From: Saprospiraceae bacterium UBA6168
Lineage (GTDB): Bacteria; Bacteroidota; Bacteroidia; Chitinophagales; Saprospiraceae
Length of the DNA: 55,990 nt
Direction: 5' to 3'
Assembly: GCA_002435785.1 (NCBI GenBank)
Contig: DIUC01000072.1
Span: 108,957 to 164,946 of the forward strand
Shown here: positions 15,601-23,732 of the stretch, one piece after another
How the letters are laid out: each line of letters opens with the position of its first letter
How positions within the stretch are numbered: position 1 is the first letter of the stretch
The notes under the pieces: generated by a model
Databases searched by the model: none
What the model was told of the DNA's origin: nothing
The model's input: the letters and a program-made list of their open reading frames with translations, nothing else
Position numbers and translations under genes: made by a program

Positions 15601-17212
15601 ATTGGGCAACTTCGTGTCCATCCACCCCGACCAGGATTCCTTGTTTTTTCAAGGTAAAAATGCCCTCTACGACCTCAAGACCAACTTGCTGAAAGTGGCA
15701 GGAGTCCCCTATATCGTTTCTTCCGACGCCTTCATTTATACCGAAACCGGCGATGTGGAAGTTCAGGCTGGCGCCGTCATCAGCGAGCTAAAAAATGCCA
15801 AAATCGTGGCCGATACCATCAACCAGTACCACGTCATCAACAGGGCGACCGTGAATGTTTTGGGCAAAAAGGAGTATCGGGCCAAGGGTTTCTATGAGTA
15901 TAATATTGCAGACAAAATCCAAGAAATCGAGTTTGCGGAAATCACTGGGACGAGGATAGGAGAGGGCAACCGCAGTACCAAGCGCTCGGTGACGAGGGCC
16001 ACCGGCGAAATCACCGAACGGAACAATTTTTACATTGACCACAAGACCAAGTTCCAGGGCACCATCAACCTGAGCGCCGAAAAACCCAATTTGGGGTTCA
16101 ATGGCTTTGCGCAGCTACAATCCGAAACCCTCCCCGCAAAGCATTGGTTTTCAATTAATTGTGAGGGCGACAAAAATGACCTGACCATCGCCTACAAGAT
16201 TCCGGTGAATATGGAAGGTGAGCAAGTCTTCACTGGCCTGTTTCTCAGCAAGGAGACCGCCACTTGCTACCCACGGGTGATGATGCCCTTGTTTTTCCGC
16301 AAGGACCGCCCCCTCTTAGCCGTGCAGGGCGTCATGCAGTATGACGAAAAAGCGGACAAGTTCATTTTTGCCGACTCTACTCGCATGATGAGTGGTGGTG
16401 CCGTTCCGAATGGTAACCAATTGGTGTACGACAACAAAACGGGCAAGATAGACATGGAGGGCAAATTCAGCCTCGGTTCCGCACTCAAGAACGTCAGCGT
16501 TGATGCCGCAGGCTACGTGAAAACGACTTTCGGGGAGATGGTTACAGATACCATTCTTGGCAGTTCAGCCATGAAGTCGGACCTCGAAATGGATGCAATG
16601 GTTGGCTTAAAGTTCACCATCCCATCCGATTTGCTCAAAATCATTGCCGCCGACTTCAAGTCCAGCACCTTTGATGCCACGCCAATCGTTTACGCCAAGG
16701 ACATGCCGTTTTTCCGCAAGGTGATTCGTCAACTTTTCCCTGTCAACGACGATATTCAGAGTGCAATTGATGGTATCAGCCTCGGGTCGCTTACCTTGCC
16801 CAAAAAGCACAACCCATACACCATGCTCTTCGACCGGGTATCCTTGAACTGGGATGCTGACTACCAAAGCTTCGTTTCCACAAAATCCAAAATCGGTTTG
16901 GTGAGCTTGGATGGTGAAATGCTCAACACAGTCATCAACGCCTATATCGAAGTGAAAATGCCGACCAACGACGACGATAGGCTCTACGTCTATCTCAAGT
17001 CGCCCAGCCAGATGTACTATTTCTTTGGGTACAAACAGGGCATATTGAACTTGGTATCGAACAATACCCGCTTCATGGAGCAGTTGCTGAAAATGAAGGA
17101 CAAAGACAAGATAATCAAGCTGCCAAATGGCGAGCAATTCGAGATACAGCCAGTGGAGGAGTCCACAGCGTCGGCGTTTCTCAATCGTATTGAAGCAGTG
17201 AAAAAGGATTAG
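12683..17212 (+). CDS. Very large exported protein of unknown function
   Basis: A 1509-residue protein with a clear signal peptide (MKIRFSFLFAILAFPFLLSA, cut before QRLE) and no further membrane helices. Residues 25-180 look helical. A possible winged-helix-like segment near 460-540 (ESLAKRLNPKFSIENINSLLY) interrupts long beta-rich stretches. From about 700 onward, repeated strands with gly-lys turns (KGKGKFAGSIDMSNKGMLG) resemble the periodic jelly-roll of OstA/LptA- or AsmA-type proteins, a loose impression only. No T9SS C-terminal domain is visible. Its large size, periplasmic address and lack of known catalytic motifs suggest an envelope structural or lipid-handling role. It lies 20 nt after prmA and 104 nt before the T9SS cargo gene. 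Confidence 0.8.
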   Translation: MKIRFSFLFAILAFPFLLSAQRLEKFPEEPTAFLKELELFMTASKNPKLEELFKTFAKSFKGGVFSPDEITRIRQTGDKMLDQRMTANPYFTSYLESLLLVKKSELGESRFKNWHEVLDGMLASIENRKLKPFGDFLDFSYGFFEKNALRKSDLGTTWLANASRYDLVFEDGKPLIKYDKLDLIATRGKDSIMIKSTAGVYSPVEEIWKGKGGIVSWERLGLGNDVYAELSEYEFETKKSLYEVANVKMHYPLYFGKAAVDGKFEDKLVTSNEATEGSYPRFESKERVLEIKNIGEGVQLRGGFRLQGSTVYGFGNRLEKAELKLLNKKKELVYKGQSELFIIKQEERIVAEGVESAIYFGKDSLYHPSVNIRFELKTRELQLARGKRGSDRNPFFNSFQQINLDAERLDFELETDSIYIGRTNMGIAKSAVPVVFESLKFFSENDYNRLQNISTTNPIALMKVAYQETGEKTIHAESLAKRLNPKFSIENINSLLYDLVSKGFINYNADDNMVEMKDKVLHYAEASQKKVDFDYLRIISDTKLTNAVLDMKDNSTSINGVQNIEFSQSQRVGLKPYGDNVRMKSNRDMDFHGRVFAGFGVIEGKDFHFDYNKYQIGLDSIRYFDLYLPTGKVDKNGVPESYSMASRIEHLTGVLLIDAPSNKSGRESIEMFPSMESKKNAFVYYDYKRTQGGAYQRDSFYFKLNPFSFNSLDKYTQSDIHFKGKMISADIFPIFDETLVVREDSSLGFVTKTPKEGYPNYQGKGKFAGSIDMSNKGMLGKGTLNYLGAKIDSEDLIYKPHQMTGSADRFDMEEDRKAAIQVPQVRGFDVLLDWRPYKDSMYVTSKEAPFELFKEGRHTLKGTLILTPGGLKGRGLFDWDKASMTSKLFSFGAYSAKADTTDLKIKAIDAGAIALSTSNLNGDVDFDKQLGRFKANADVLTTTLPYNQYVTTFNEFDWDMAKETVTFRAFEGKLGNFVSIHPDQDSLFFQGKNALYDLKTNLLKVAGVPYIVSSDAFIYTETGDVEVQAGAVISELKNAKIVADTINQYHVINRATVNVLGKKEYRAKGFYEYNIADKIQEIEFAEITGTRIGEGNRSTKRSVTRATGEITERNNFYIDHKTKFQGTINLSAEKPNLGFNGFAQLQSETLPAKHWFSINCEGDKNDLTIAYKIPVNMEGEQVFTGLFLSKETATCYPRVMMPLFFRKDRPLLAVQGVMQYDEKADKFIFADSTRMMSGGAVPNGNQLVYDNKTGKIDMEGKFSLGSALKNVSVDAAGYVKTTFGEMVTDTILGSSAMKSDLEMDAMVGLKFTIPSDLLKIIAADFKSSTFDATPIVYAKDMPFFRKVIRQLFPVNDDIQSAIDGISLGSLTLPKKHNPYTMLFDRVSLNWDADYQSFVSTKSKIGLVSLDGEMLNTVINAYIEVKMPTNDDDRLYVYLKSPSQMYYFFGYKQGILNLVSNNTRFMEQLLKMKDKDKIIKLPNGEQFEIQPVEESTASAFLNRIEAVKKD

Positions 17213-17316
17213 GTTTATTGGAGCACAAATTGTTGCCTTCTTGAATACAATAGGGTTTCGGGGGCTAAGTGGTATAGTTTTAGCCTTTCACCATCAAGTT
17301 TCGCAATGAACCTCAG

Positions 17317-20300
17317 ATGGATAAACCCGTGCAGATAGTGCTTTTTCTGGCTGTGTTTTTTTCCCTTCGGCTCAATGATTTTTTTGTAAAAAACTCCTTT
17401 GCCAATTCGGAAAATTCCCATTCAGTTACTACTTCCGCCCAGCTTGTTGGGGGGCACCTGCTTGTCTGCCCCGCCGATGAATCATCCATTGAACTTCCTT
17501 CCAGCAGCTTTTCGCCCGGATTCCAAATCCTTGATTTTCAAGTAAATAGGACTACATTCGGGTTTGTTGACGCTAACTTCACGCAACCGTTCAACCCCAA
17601 CCTCGCCAACCGCAAAGTGGCATTGGGGTGCGATTCCATCGAGATGTCCCTTGTCGCCGTGCTTAGTGGCATTTCCGCAAGTGACAGCGTGGGTTTCAAA
17701 ATAACCTACTCCAACCCGAACGGCACTACATCAGCCAATGAGGTATTCCTTTTCGATGAAGGGCAGGCGATATTCACCAATGGGGGCAGCAATTTTACCT
17801 GCCCGGTTTCGCCAAGCGCCATGTCGGTGACTTCCTCACAGGGAACAAAAACGCTCCATTTCAACCTCCACAACTGCCTTATTGGCCTTGGACTGAACCT
17901 CCAGCCCGGCGACACGCTCCGGTTTGTGGGCAAATTTTCGGTCAACCCCAACGGCCCATTGCCAAACGTCTTCTCGCCTGTGCCCAACCTGGCCGCCCAT
18001 GCCTTTGCCATTCAAAATGGTTCAAGCCTGTCCTGCGATACCCTTACGGAGACCTTCACCTTGGGGAAGAACGAGGTCGTTTTTGACTTTCCCAACACCC
18101 TCAATGGCCTACCAATTGGCTGCAACGAAGGTGCTCTCACTTGGCGGGTCTTTGTCCCCAACAACTATTTCTCGGACTGGTTTGGCAACGAACTCCGGCC
18201 AGCAGCCAAGGTGGATTCCCTGGTCTTTGACTTTGACCCGGGGCTGGCAACTGCTTTCGCGGGCGGCCAAGTGGAAGTGTCATTGCCCGGCCACCCCGTG
18301 CATGGTAGCAGTCACTTCCCGATAAGGCCGCTCTCCGATTTTCCAGATGGGCATTACGTCGCAAGGTTCGATACCCTTGCAAGTGTGACCTCGCTCAATG
18401 TCGTACAGACCTATATTTTTGACCTTCGGGTAAAGTTGACGCCCACTTGCAAAAGCTCAATTGGGAGTGCCGCTTTAAACAATATTTACAACTTGCAATC
18501 GGCGGTGAGCTACGCCGATAGGTACTATGCCCGCTATATCGGGGATGGCAATTGCGTCAGCAACAAAACCGACTTGGCAAATAGCGTTGTGGCCTACACC
18601 CAACCGCCGACTTTCACCTTGAATGCGAATACGCCAGCAGCAGCAACGCCGACCAATGGTCTGGTGACTTGGGACTTGGCGATTTGCAATACCTCCGGTC
18701 AGACCGGGTCCGGTGCTAACTGGCTGGCGGTGGAAGCTCCCACTGGCCTGCTCACCGTTACTTCCATTGCCAATATCACCAATCCCGGCAATCCTGTTCA
18801 ACTCGCTTTGTTGCCCTACGGGCAACATGTTTTTGCGTTCACGCCTGGGGTCAACGCTGGGCAATGCCTTGTCCTTCGGGTCACGGCTACCACCACCAAT
18901 TGCGACGATTTAAACCTCCAAGCAAAGGCCGGATGGAACTGCAAGCCTTACCCCACTGGCTGGACGCCCAATGACAATGCCCCTTGCAGCAGTAATTCGT
19001 TGGCCCTAAGCGTACAGCACAGCGGAGTTTTGCCAATCCAAACCAACTTCACAGCCGTCACTTCGACCTGCAATGGGGCAGGGGAGGAGGTGAGCGTTGC
19101 TGGCAATTTGTCCAGCACCTTGCCGCTCGCAAGTGCCAGCTATACCTTGTCGTTCGTGTGGGACGAAAACGGGGACGGGAACGTTCAGGCAAACGAAACC
19201 GTCGTGGGGCAGCAGGTGGTAACTGGCGGTGTCTCCGTTGCCAATCCTGTGATTTTCAACCAGTTGCTTCAGGTACAAGCTGACCAGTCCTGCCAGCTTT
19301 TATTGAAAATTGAAACGAGTGGCAGCGGTGGATGTAGTTCCCAAACATCGTCCTTGCCCATCCCACAAATCCTGAATGTGGGCGATGACCTGACTTTTTG
19401 CAACACTTCAAGCTTGTTTACCACAACGTTTGGCGTGGGCGCTGCCTGCGATGCGTTGGGTTATCAGCACACTTGGTCGGCCATTGCGCCAGCAAGTCTT
19501 GGTCACTTGAGCGCTGTCAATATCCCCAACCCGGTTTTGACCATCAACCCAGTGAACCACTTGGGGCAAACGCTCCGGTATGTGCTGGCCACCGAGCGGC
19601 TGACATGCGGCGTGACGACATTTGACACGATACAGGTCATCGTGCCATCCAGTGCAACGGGCGTTTTCGCTTCGCAACAATTGAACTTACAGGTACCAAA
19701 TTGCCAAGCGCTGGCAACCGTTTGTGCGGAGGTGCCTGTCCCGTTTTTGCCAAATTATTTTTTCACGGACAATGGGCTTCCGTACACGGGCGGCTTTCCC
19801 GTTTGCGGCATTGGCATTGGACTACAAGTAGGGGCGGGGATGCACCAACTCATTGCCACGGATACCGTATTAGGCTGTTCAGATACCGTTTTGGTGACTG
19901 TAAACTGCACCACTACGGATACCCTTCAAGTGGCCCTATTGATAGGGGAATCCGACACTATTTGCGTCAATTCCAACCAACTTTCAGGTGCTATCGTGGC
20001 CTTGACAAATGTCTGTCAAGACGGCCAATTTGTTGGTTATCAAATGATTAACGATAGCTGTTTGGTGCTGACGGGCAACTTGGTCGGCCAAGAAACTGCT
20101 TGCCTCGTAGCCTGCGACGCCTTCGGCAATTGCGATACTACCTTGGTAACGACCACTGTTTCACATCCATTTCCCAACGGGATATTTGATACCATCACGC
20201 TGACGCAATCAGGGCTATTCTGTTTTGACGAAGACCTGTTGAATATAACTGGAATCCTGAGTTCCATCCAAAACATCTGCCCAAATTCGGCTGGCAATGC

Positions 20301-21522
20301 AGTCGGGTTCGACCTCGACAGTGTTGGTTTCTGCATTGAATACGTTGGACTGTCCGTTGGCACTTCCACCGCTTGCATCGAGCTTTGCGACGACCTTGGC
20401 AACTGTGACACCATCAACTTCCAAGTTACAGTAGTGCCGGGCAGCATCGTTTATGACACCGTTTTTTTGCTTTTGGAGACCGATACCTTCTGTTTGCCGC
20501 AAGGCTGGCTGCCGGGCAACGTGGTGAGCATCCTGGATGTTTGCCCTGAGAACAACGGCGACAATGTTAGTTTCAACGTACTGGGCAACTGCATCCTGTA
20601 CAATGGGTTTGCGGTTGGCGCTGATACTGCTTGTTTCCGTTTTGAGGATGTTTTCGGCAATGTTGCTCTTGTGGAGCTGCGCATTTTTGTTCGGAAAACA
20701 ACTCCGGAGACGTACTGCGACACGATTTTCGTGGGGCAGACCAAGCTCTACTGCTTGGATGTTTCGGAGCTGCCCGGGCCATTTGCCAACGGCAGCATAC
20801 GGGAAATCTGCCCCGATGAACGCACCGACAACGTGGAATTGGTCATCAACCAATCAGGGCGCTGCGTATTTTACGAAGGCTTGAAGGAGGGTAGGGACAG
20901 TGCTTGCATCGTGTTTTGCGACCAATTTGGGTTTTGCGACACCACCTATCTTTGTTTGCTCGTCAAACCCTATTTCGACCCGCCTACCCTTGGCCCTGAT
21001 ACCACGACTACCATAAAAGGAACGCCTGTGGTCATTGATTTTTTGGCGAACGATACCATTTTTGGTGGCATCGTGGACCTTTATGTATTGGATGAACCCA
21101 TTTCAGGTTCGGTGGTGCTCAACTTGGACAACTCATTCACCTACGTCCCCGACAACCCATTTTGTGCCCGTTGGGACAATTTCACCTACGTGGCCTGCAA
21201 CCCGAACGGCTGCGACACCACCACCGTCAGTATTTTCATAGAATGTATCGAGCTTACCATTTTTACCGCCGTTTCGCCCAACAATGACGGGGTAAATGAT
21301 TTCTTTTACATCGCCAAAATCGAGGAGTTCCCGGACAACCATTTGTGGGTTTACAATATTTGGGGTAGTTTGGTGTACGAGGCCACCGCTTACCGGAACA
21401 ATTGGCCGGGAACTTGGGGCGCTGACACCGACCTGCCGGATGGTACTTATTATTACATGCTCGAATGGACCGACAACGGTGTGACCACCGTTCAGAAGGG
21501 GTTTATGGAGTTGTTCAGATAA
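17317..21522 (+). CDS. Giant secreted protein with T9SS type B sorting domain
   Basis: A 1401-residue extracellular protein. A signal-like N-terminus (VQIVLFLAVFFSL) is followed by a long Thr/Ser/Asn-rich region with beta-sandwich character (about 40-860). Four Cys-containing repeats of 80-90 residues follow (about 865-1215), each with a DT.C..... start, a central ..C, and a closing CD.FGNCDTT-like strand. Then come an Ig-like tandem domain (DFLANDTIFGG) and the C-terminal gliding-motility-associated domain starting near SPNNDGVNDFFYI and ending VQKGFMELFR. That last domain targets proteins to the type IX secretion system and marks them as surface-attached or released. Function is probably adhesion or structure; no catalytic domain is seen. 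The start is an ATG 104 nt after the previous gene. Confidence 0.88.
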   Translation: MDKPVQIVLFLAVFFSLRLNDFFVKNSFANSENSHSVTTSAQLVGGHLLVCPADESSIELPSSSFSPGFQILDFQVNRTTFGFVDANFTQPFNPNLANRKVALGCDSIEMSLVAVLSGISASDSVGFKITYSNPNGTTSANEVFLFDEGQAIFTNGGSNFTCPVSPSAMSVTSSQGTKTLHFNLHNCLIGLGLNLQPGDTLRFVGKFSVNPNGPLPNVFSPVPNLAAHAFAIQNGSSLSCDTLTETFTLGKNEVVFDFPNTLNGLPIGCNEGALTWRVFVPNNYFSDWFGNELRPAAKVDSLVFDFDPGLATAFAGGQVEVSLPGHPVHGSSHFPIRPLSDFPDGHYVARFDTLASVTSLNVVQTYIFDLRVKLTPTCKSSIGSAALNNIYNLQSAVSYADRYYARYIGDGNCVSNKTDLANSVVAYTQPPTFTLNANTPAAATPTNGLVTWDLAICNTSGQTGSGANWLAVEAPTGLLTVTSIANITNPGNPVQLALLPYGQHVFAFTPGVNAGQCLVLRVTATTTNCDDLNLQAKAGWNCKPYPTGWTPNDNAPCSSNSLALSVQHSGVLPIQTNFTAVTSTCNGAGEEVSVAGNLSSTLPLASASYTLSFVWDENGDGNVQANETVVGQQVVTGGVSVANPVIFNQLLQVQADQSCQLLLKIETSGSGGCSSQTSSLPIPQILNVGDDLTFCNTSSLFTTTFGVGAACDALGYQHTWSAIAPASLGHLSAVNIPNPVLTINPVNHLGQTLRYVLATERLTCGVTTFDTIQVIVPSSATGVFASQQLNLQVPNCQALATVCAEVPVPFLPNYFFTDNGLPYTGGFPVCGIGIGLQVGAGMHQLIATDTVLGCSDTVLVTVNCTTTDTLQVALLIGESDTICVNSNQLSGAIVALTNVCQDGQFVGYQMINDSCLVLTGNLVGQETACLVACDAFGNCDTTLVTTTVSHPFPNGIFDTITLTQSGLFCFDEDLLNITGILSSIQNICPNSAGNAVGFDLDSVGFCIEYVGLSVGTSTACIELCDDLGNCDTINFQVTVVPGSIVYDTVFLLLETDTFCLPQGWLPGNVVSILDVCPENNGDNVSFNVLGNCILYNGFAVGADTACFRFEDVFGNVALVELRIFVRKTTPETYCDTIFVGQTKLYCLDVSELPGPFANGSIREICPDERTDNVELVINQSGRCVFYEGLKEGRDSACIVFCDQFGFCDTTYLCLLVKPYFDPPTLGPDTTTTIKGTPVVIDFLANDTIFGGIVDLYVLDEPISGSVVLNLDNSFTYVPDNPFCARWDNFTYVACNPNGCDTTTVSIFIECIELTIFTAVSPNNDGVNDFFYIAKIEEFPDNHLWVYNIWGSLVYEATAYRNNWPGTWGADTDLPDGTYYYMLEWTDNGVTTVQKGFMELFR

Positions 21523-21609
21523 GATTCAAGCGCCAGATTTTCAGGGGTTAGAAAAGGCACTTGGTCAATCTTTAGCAACATTTTTCAAATAAAACCGAGA
21601 CTAAACACG

Positions 21610-22158
21610 ATGAACTATATTGTCTATGACTTGGAGGCGACTTGTTGGGAGGGGAAGCCAACGGAGATGGTGCAGGAGATTATTGAAATCGGCGCCTTGA
21701 AAATCAACCCGTATGGCGAGGTGGAGAGCAAGTTCAACAGTTTTGTCCGGCCCGTTTTGCACCCAAACTTGTCCCCTTTTTGCCGGCAACTGACCACCAT
21801 TGACCAAATCAGCATCAACCGTGCGGACACTTTCCCAAATGTGGTCGAAGATTTTCAGGAATGGGCAGGCGTGTTCGATGATGAGGATTGCACATTCTGC
21901 TCCTGGGGTTCGTTTGACAAGACCATGTTGATACAGGACTCCCAGCTACATCAGCTTGAGTTTGACTGGATAGAGCCTTTTCACCTGAATGTCCGGCGAC
22001 AGTACCACGAGCTTCGCAAGTGGCGGACTTACAAGGGCCTGAAAAAGGTGGTTGAACTGGAGGGGTTCGAGTTTTCGGGGGTCTATCACCGGGCACTTTC
22101 GGATGCTGAGAATCTTGCCAAGGTTTTCATCAAACATATTGACCTCTGGCGGGTTTGA
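21610..22158 (+). CDS. DEDDh 3'-5' exonuclease, ERI1/KapD-like
   Basis: A 182-residue nuclease of the DnaQ superfamily. Exo I is YDLEATCWEG with the catalytic DxE (residues 7-9); Exo II contains SWGSFDKTMLIQD; Exo III is YHRALSDAENLAKVF with the His and Asp of a DEDDh active site. The short EIIEIGALKI strand after Exo I is characteristic of the ERI1/KapD group, which trims structured RNA or DNA ends. It is a single gene following the T9SS cargo by 87 nt. The substrate is not known. Confidence 0.88.
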   Translation: MNYIVYDLEATCWEGKPTEMVQEIIEIGALKINPYGEVESKFNSFVRPVLHPNLSPFCRQLTTIDQISINRADTFPNVVEDFQEWAGVFDDEDCTFCSWGSFDKTMLIQDSQLHQLEFDWIEPFHLNVRRQYHELRKWRTYKGLKKVVELEGFEFSGVYHRALSDAENLAKVFIKHIDLWRV

Positions 22159-22225
22159 AAAAATGCTTGAATGTTGTCGAGGTATGGATTTGCGCTAACA
22201 TTCCACTCTGAAACCTCGACTCCAT

Positions 22226-22233
22226 TAACTTTG
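22226..22233 (+). promoter_or_regulatory. Likely -7 box for the DUF4412 gene
   Basis: TAACTTTG matches TAnnTTTG exactly, 50 nt before the ATG at 22283. The nearest TTTG upstream is 33 nt away, too far for a full promoter match. Confidence 0.4.
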
Positions 22234-22282
22234 CAAAGACGTTCCGGCGGTTCCGGAAAAATACACACATAAAATTCTAAAA

Positions 22283-22984
22283 ATGAAGAAAATCCTGAAT
22301 CTTAGTTTGTTGATGTTGGTGATGGTTTCTTTGACTTCCACGGCGTTTGGCCAGAAAAAAATCAAGGAAGGTGCCGTAAAGTTTGAGCTTTCGACCGACG
22401 ACATGCAAGCCTCTCCCGAAATGGCCATGCTTGGTGGCACTACGCTGGACTTCTATTTTTCCGCAGAGAAACAGCGCATGGACATGAGCATGATGGGCGG
22501 CATGATGAAAATCCAGACTTTCGTACCCGTCAACAGTCCTAAAGACGCTGCTATTTTGATGGACATGCTCGGCCAAAAAATCCAATTGGTAGGCTTGAGT
22601 GAAGACGACCTCTCCGGCAACTACAACATGATGAATGTGGACGACATCTCTAACGTAGTTTACGACGAAAAGGACAAAAAGGAAATCGCTGGATACTCCT
22701 GCTACAAGGCCAAGGTCAAAATGGACAATGGCGTGAACATGGAATATTACATCACCGAAAAAATACAGCCGCCAACGGGCGTAAAGGCCAAGTCACAAAA
22801 AGTGGCACTAAAGGGCTACCCATTGGAAATGATAATCGAAGCAGGCGAGGGCGCCACAATGGTATTCAGGGCCGTGGAGGTTTCCAGCAAGCTGCCTAAT
22901 GCGGCGTTTGACGTGCCAACTGGCTACCAGAAAATGACGATGGAAGAATTTCAGGAAATGAGCGGTGGCATGTTGGGCAAATGA
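22283..22984 (+). CDS. DUF4412 domain exported protein
   Basis: A 233-residue periplasmic or surface protein with a signal peptide (about 1-23, MKKILNLSLLMLVMVSLTS, cut before QKK). The body has a Met-rich early stretch (MSMMGGMMKI), a conserved YSCYKAKV turn and strands consistent with the DUF4412 family, which is common in Bacteroidota and functionally uncharacterised. It is monocistronic, with a -7 box upstream and a strong hairpin terminator downstream shared with the convergent ndk gene. Confidence 0.82.
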   Translation: MKKILNLSLLMLVMVSLTSTAFGQKKIKEGAVKFELSTDDMQASPEMAMLGGTTLDFYFSAEKQRMDMSMMGGMMKIQTFVPVNSPKDAAILMDMLGQKIQLVGLSEDDLSGNYNMMNVDDISNVVYDEKDKKEIAGYSCYKAKVKMDNGVNMEYYITEKIQPPTGVKAKSQKVALKGYPLEMIIEAGEGATMVFRAVEVSSKLPNAAFDVPTGYQKMTMEEFQEMSGGMLGK

Positions 22985-23025
22985 TTACCCAAAGCCTCCT
23001 TTTCAAATGAGGAGCGCATAAAAAT

Positions 23026-23064
23026 AGCCTCCTGTGGTTGTATTTCCACAGGAGGCTTATTTTT
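23026..23064. terminator. Bidirectional terminator between DUF4412 gene and ndk
   Basis: A perfect 12-bp GC-rich stem (23026-23037 with 23046-23057) has an 8-nt loop. On the plus strand it runs into TTATTTTTTG; on the minus strand it is followed by T-rich sequence too. It lies between convergent stops at 22984 and 23092. Confidence 0.85.
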
Positions 23065-23091
23065 TGTCGGGGTTGAAACCGCTTTGTTGGG

Positions 23092-23511
23092 TTAGAACAT
23101 TTCAACGCCAGCAAAGTGGAACGCTCCTTCGATGGCCGCATTCTCGTCAGAGTCGGAGCCGTGAACGGCGTTCTCGCCCATGCTCTTGGCATACTTGGCC
23201 CGGAGGGTGCCGGGTTCTGCATTGGCGGGGTTGGTGGCACCGATGAGGGTGCGGAAATCGGCCACAGCGTTATCCTTTTCGAGGATGGCTGCGACGATGG
23301 GACCGGAAGACATAAACTCAACCAGTTCGCCATAAAATGGGCGCTCGGCGTGCACGGCGTAAAATTCACCAGCCTTTGCCAAGGTCAGTTGCGTCATTTT
23401 CAGGGCTACGATGCGGAAACCCGCCGCAGTGATGTCGTTAAGGATGGCTCCGATGTGGCCGTCACGGACGCCATCGGGCTTAATCATGGTCAAAGTCTTA
23501 TTTCCTGACAT
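23092..23511 (-). CDS. ndk: Nucleoside diphosphate kinase
   Basis: A 139-residue cytoplasmic enzyme that transfers the gamma-phosphate of ATP to other nucleoside diphosphates. It has TLTMIKPDGV near the start, RPFYGELVEFMSSGP, and the active-site His in NAVHGSDS, which forms the phospho-enzyme. The length matches the bacterial family. A second Met two codons upstream (23517) is possible; the family starts closer to the chosen one. It has its own promoter near 23637-23669 and an unusually structured leader. Confidence 0.96.
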   Translation of the reverse strand: MSGNKTLTMIKPDGVRDGHIGAILNDITAAGFRIVALKMTQLTLAKAGEFYAVHAERPFYGELVEFMSSGPIVAAILEKDNAVADFRTLIGATNPANAEPGTLRAKYAKSMGENAVHGSDSDENAAIEGAFHFAGVEMF

Positions 23512-23517
23512 TTTCAA

Positions 23518-23625
23518 GGATTGAATGATTGAAGGAATGCAGGATTGAATGAAAACCAGGGTCTAATGGAAGAATCACACGGTGAATTCAATCCCTCAAT
23601 CCCTCAATCATCCAATCCTTGTTTC
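23518..23625. repeat. Word-repeat hairpin in the ndk leader
   Basis: Two 33-nt arms built from the word GGATTGA-type repeats (about 23519-23552 and 23592-23624) are near-complementary: I count five differences, two of which can still pair as G-U in the transcript. The arms flank about 40 nt. The hairpin lies within the predicted untranslated leader of ndk. Confidence 0.75.
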
Positions 23626-23636
23626 AAAATCGGGCG

Positions 23637-23669
23637 CAAAAGTAAACTTTTCCGCCTTTTTCGGTTAAA
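23637..23669 (-). promoter_or_regulatory. Probable ndk promoter
   Basis: On the minus strand TACTTTTG (23637-23644) matches TAnnTTTG. A TTTA, one base off TTTG, lies at 23666-23669 with a 21-nt spacer. It predicts a leader of about 115 nt containing the word-repeat hairpin. On the other strand TAATTTTG (23679-23686) could serve the divergent NrnA-like gene. Confidence 0.55.
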
Positions 23670-23732
23670 TAGGTAGGTTAATTTTGGAATAATTACATTT
23701 TTTGGGAACTTCGCCCGCCGAATTTTTGAGGC

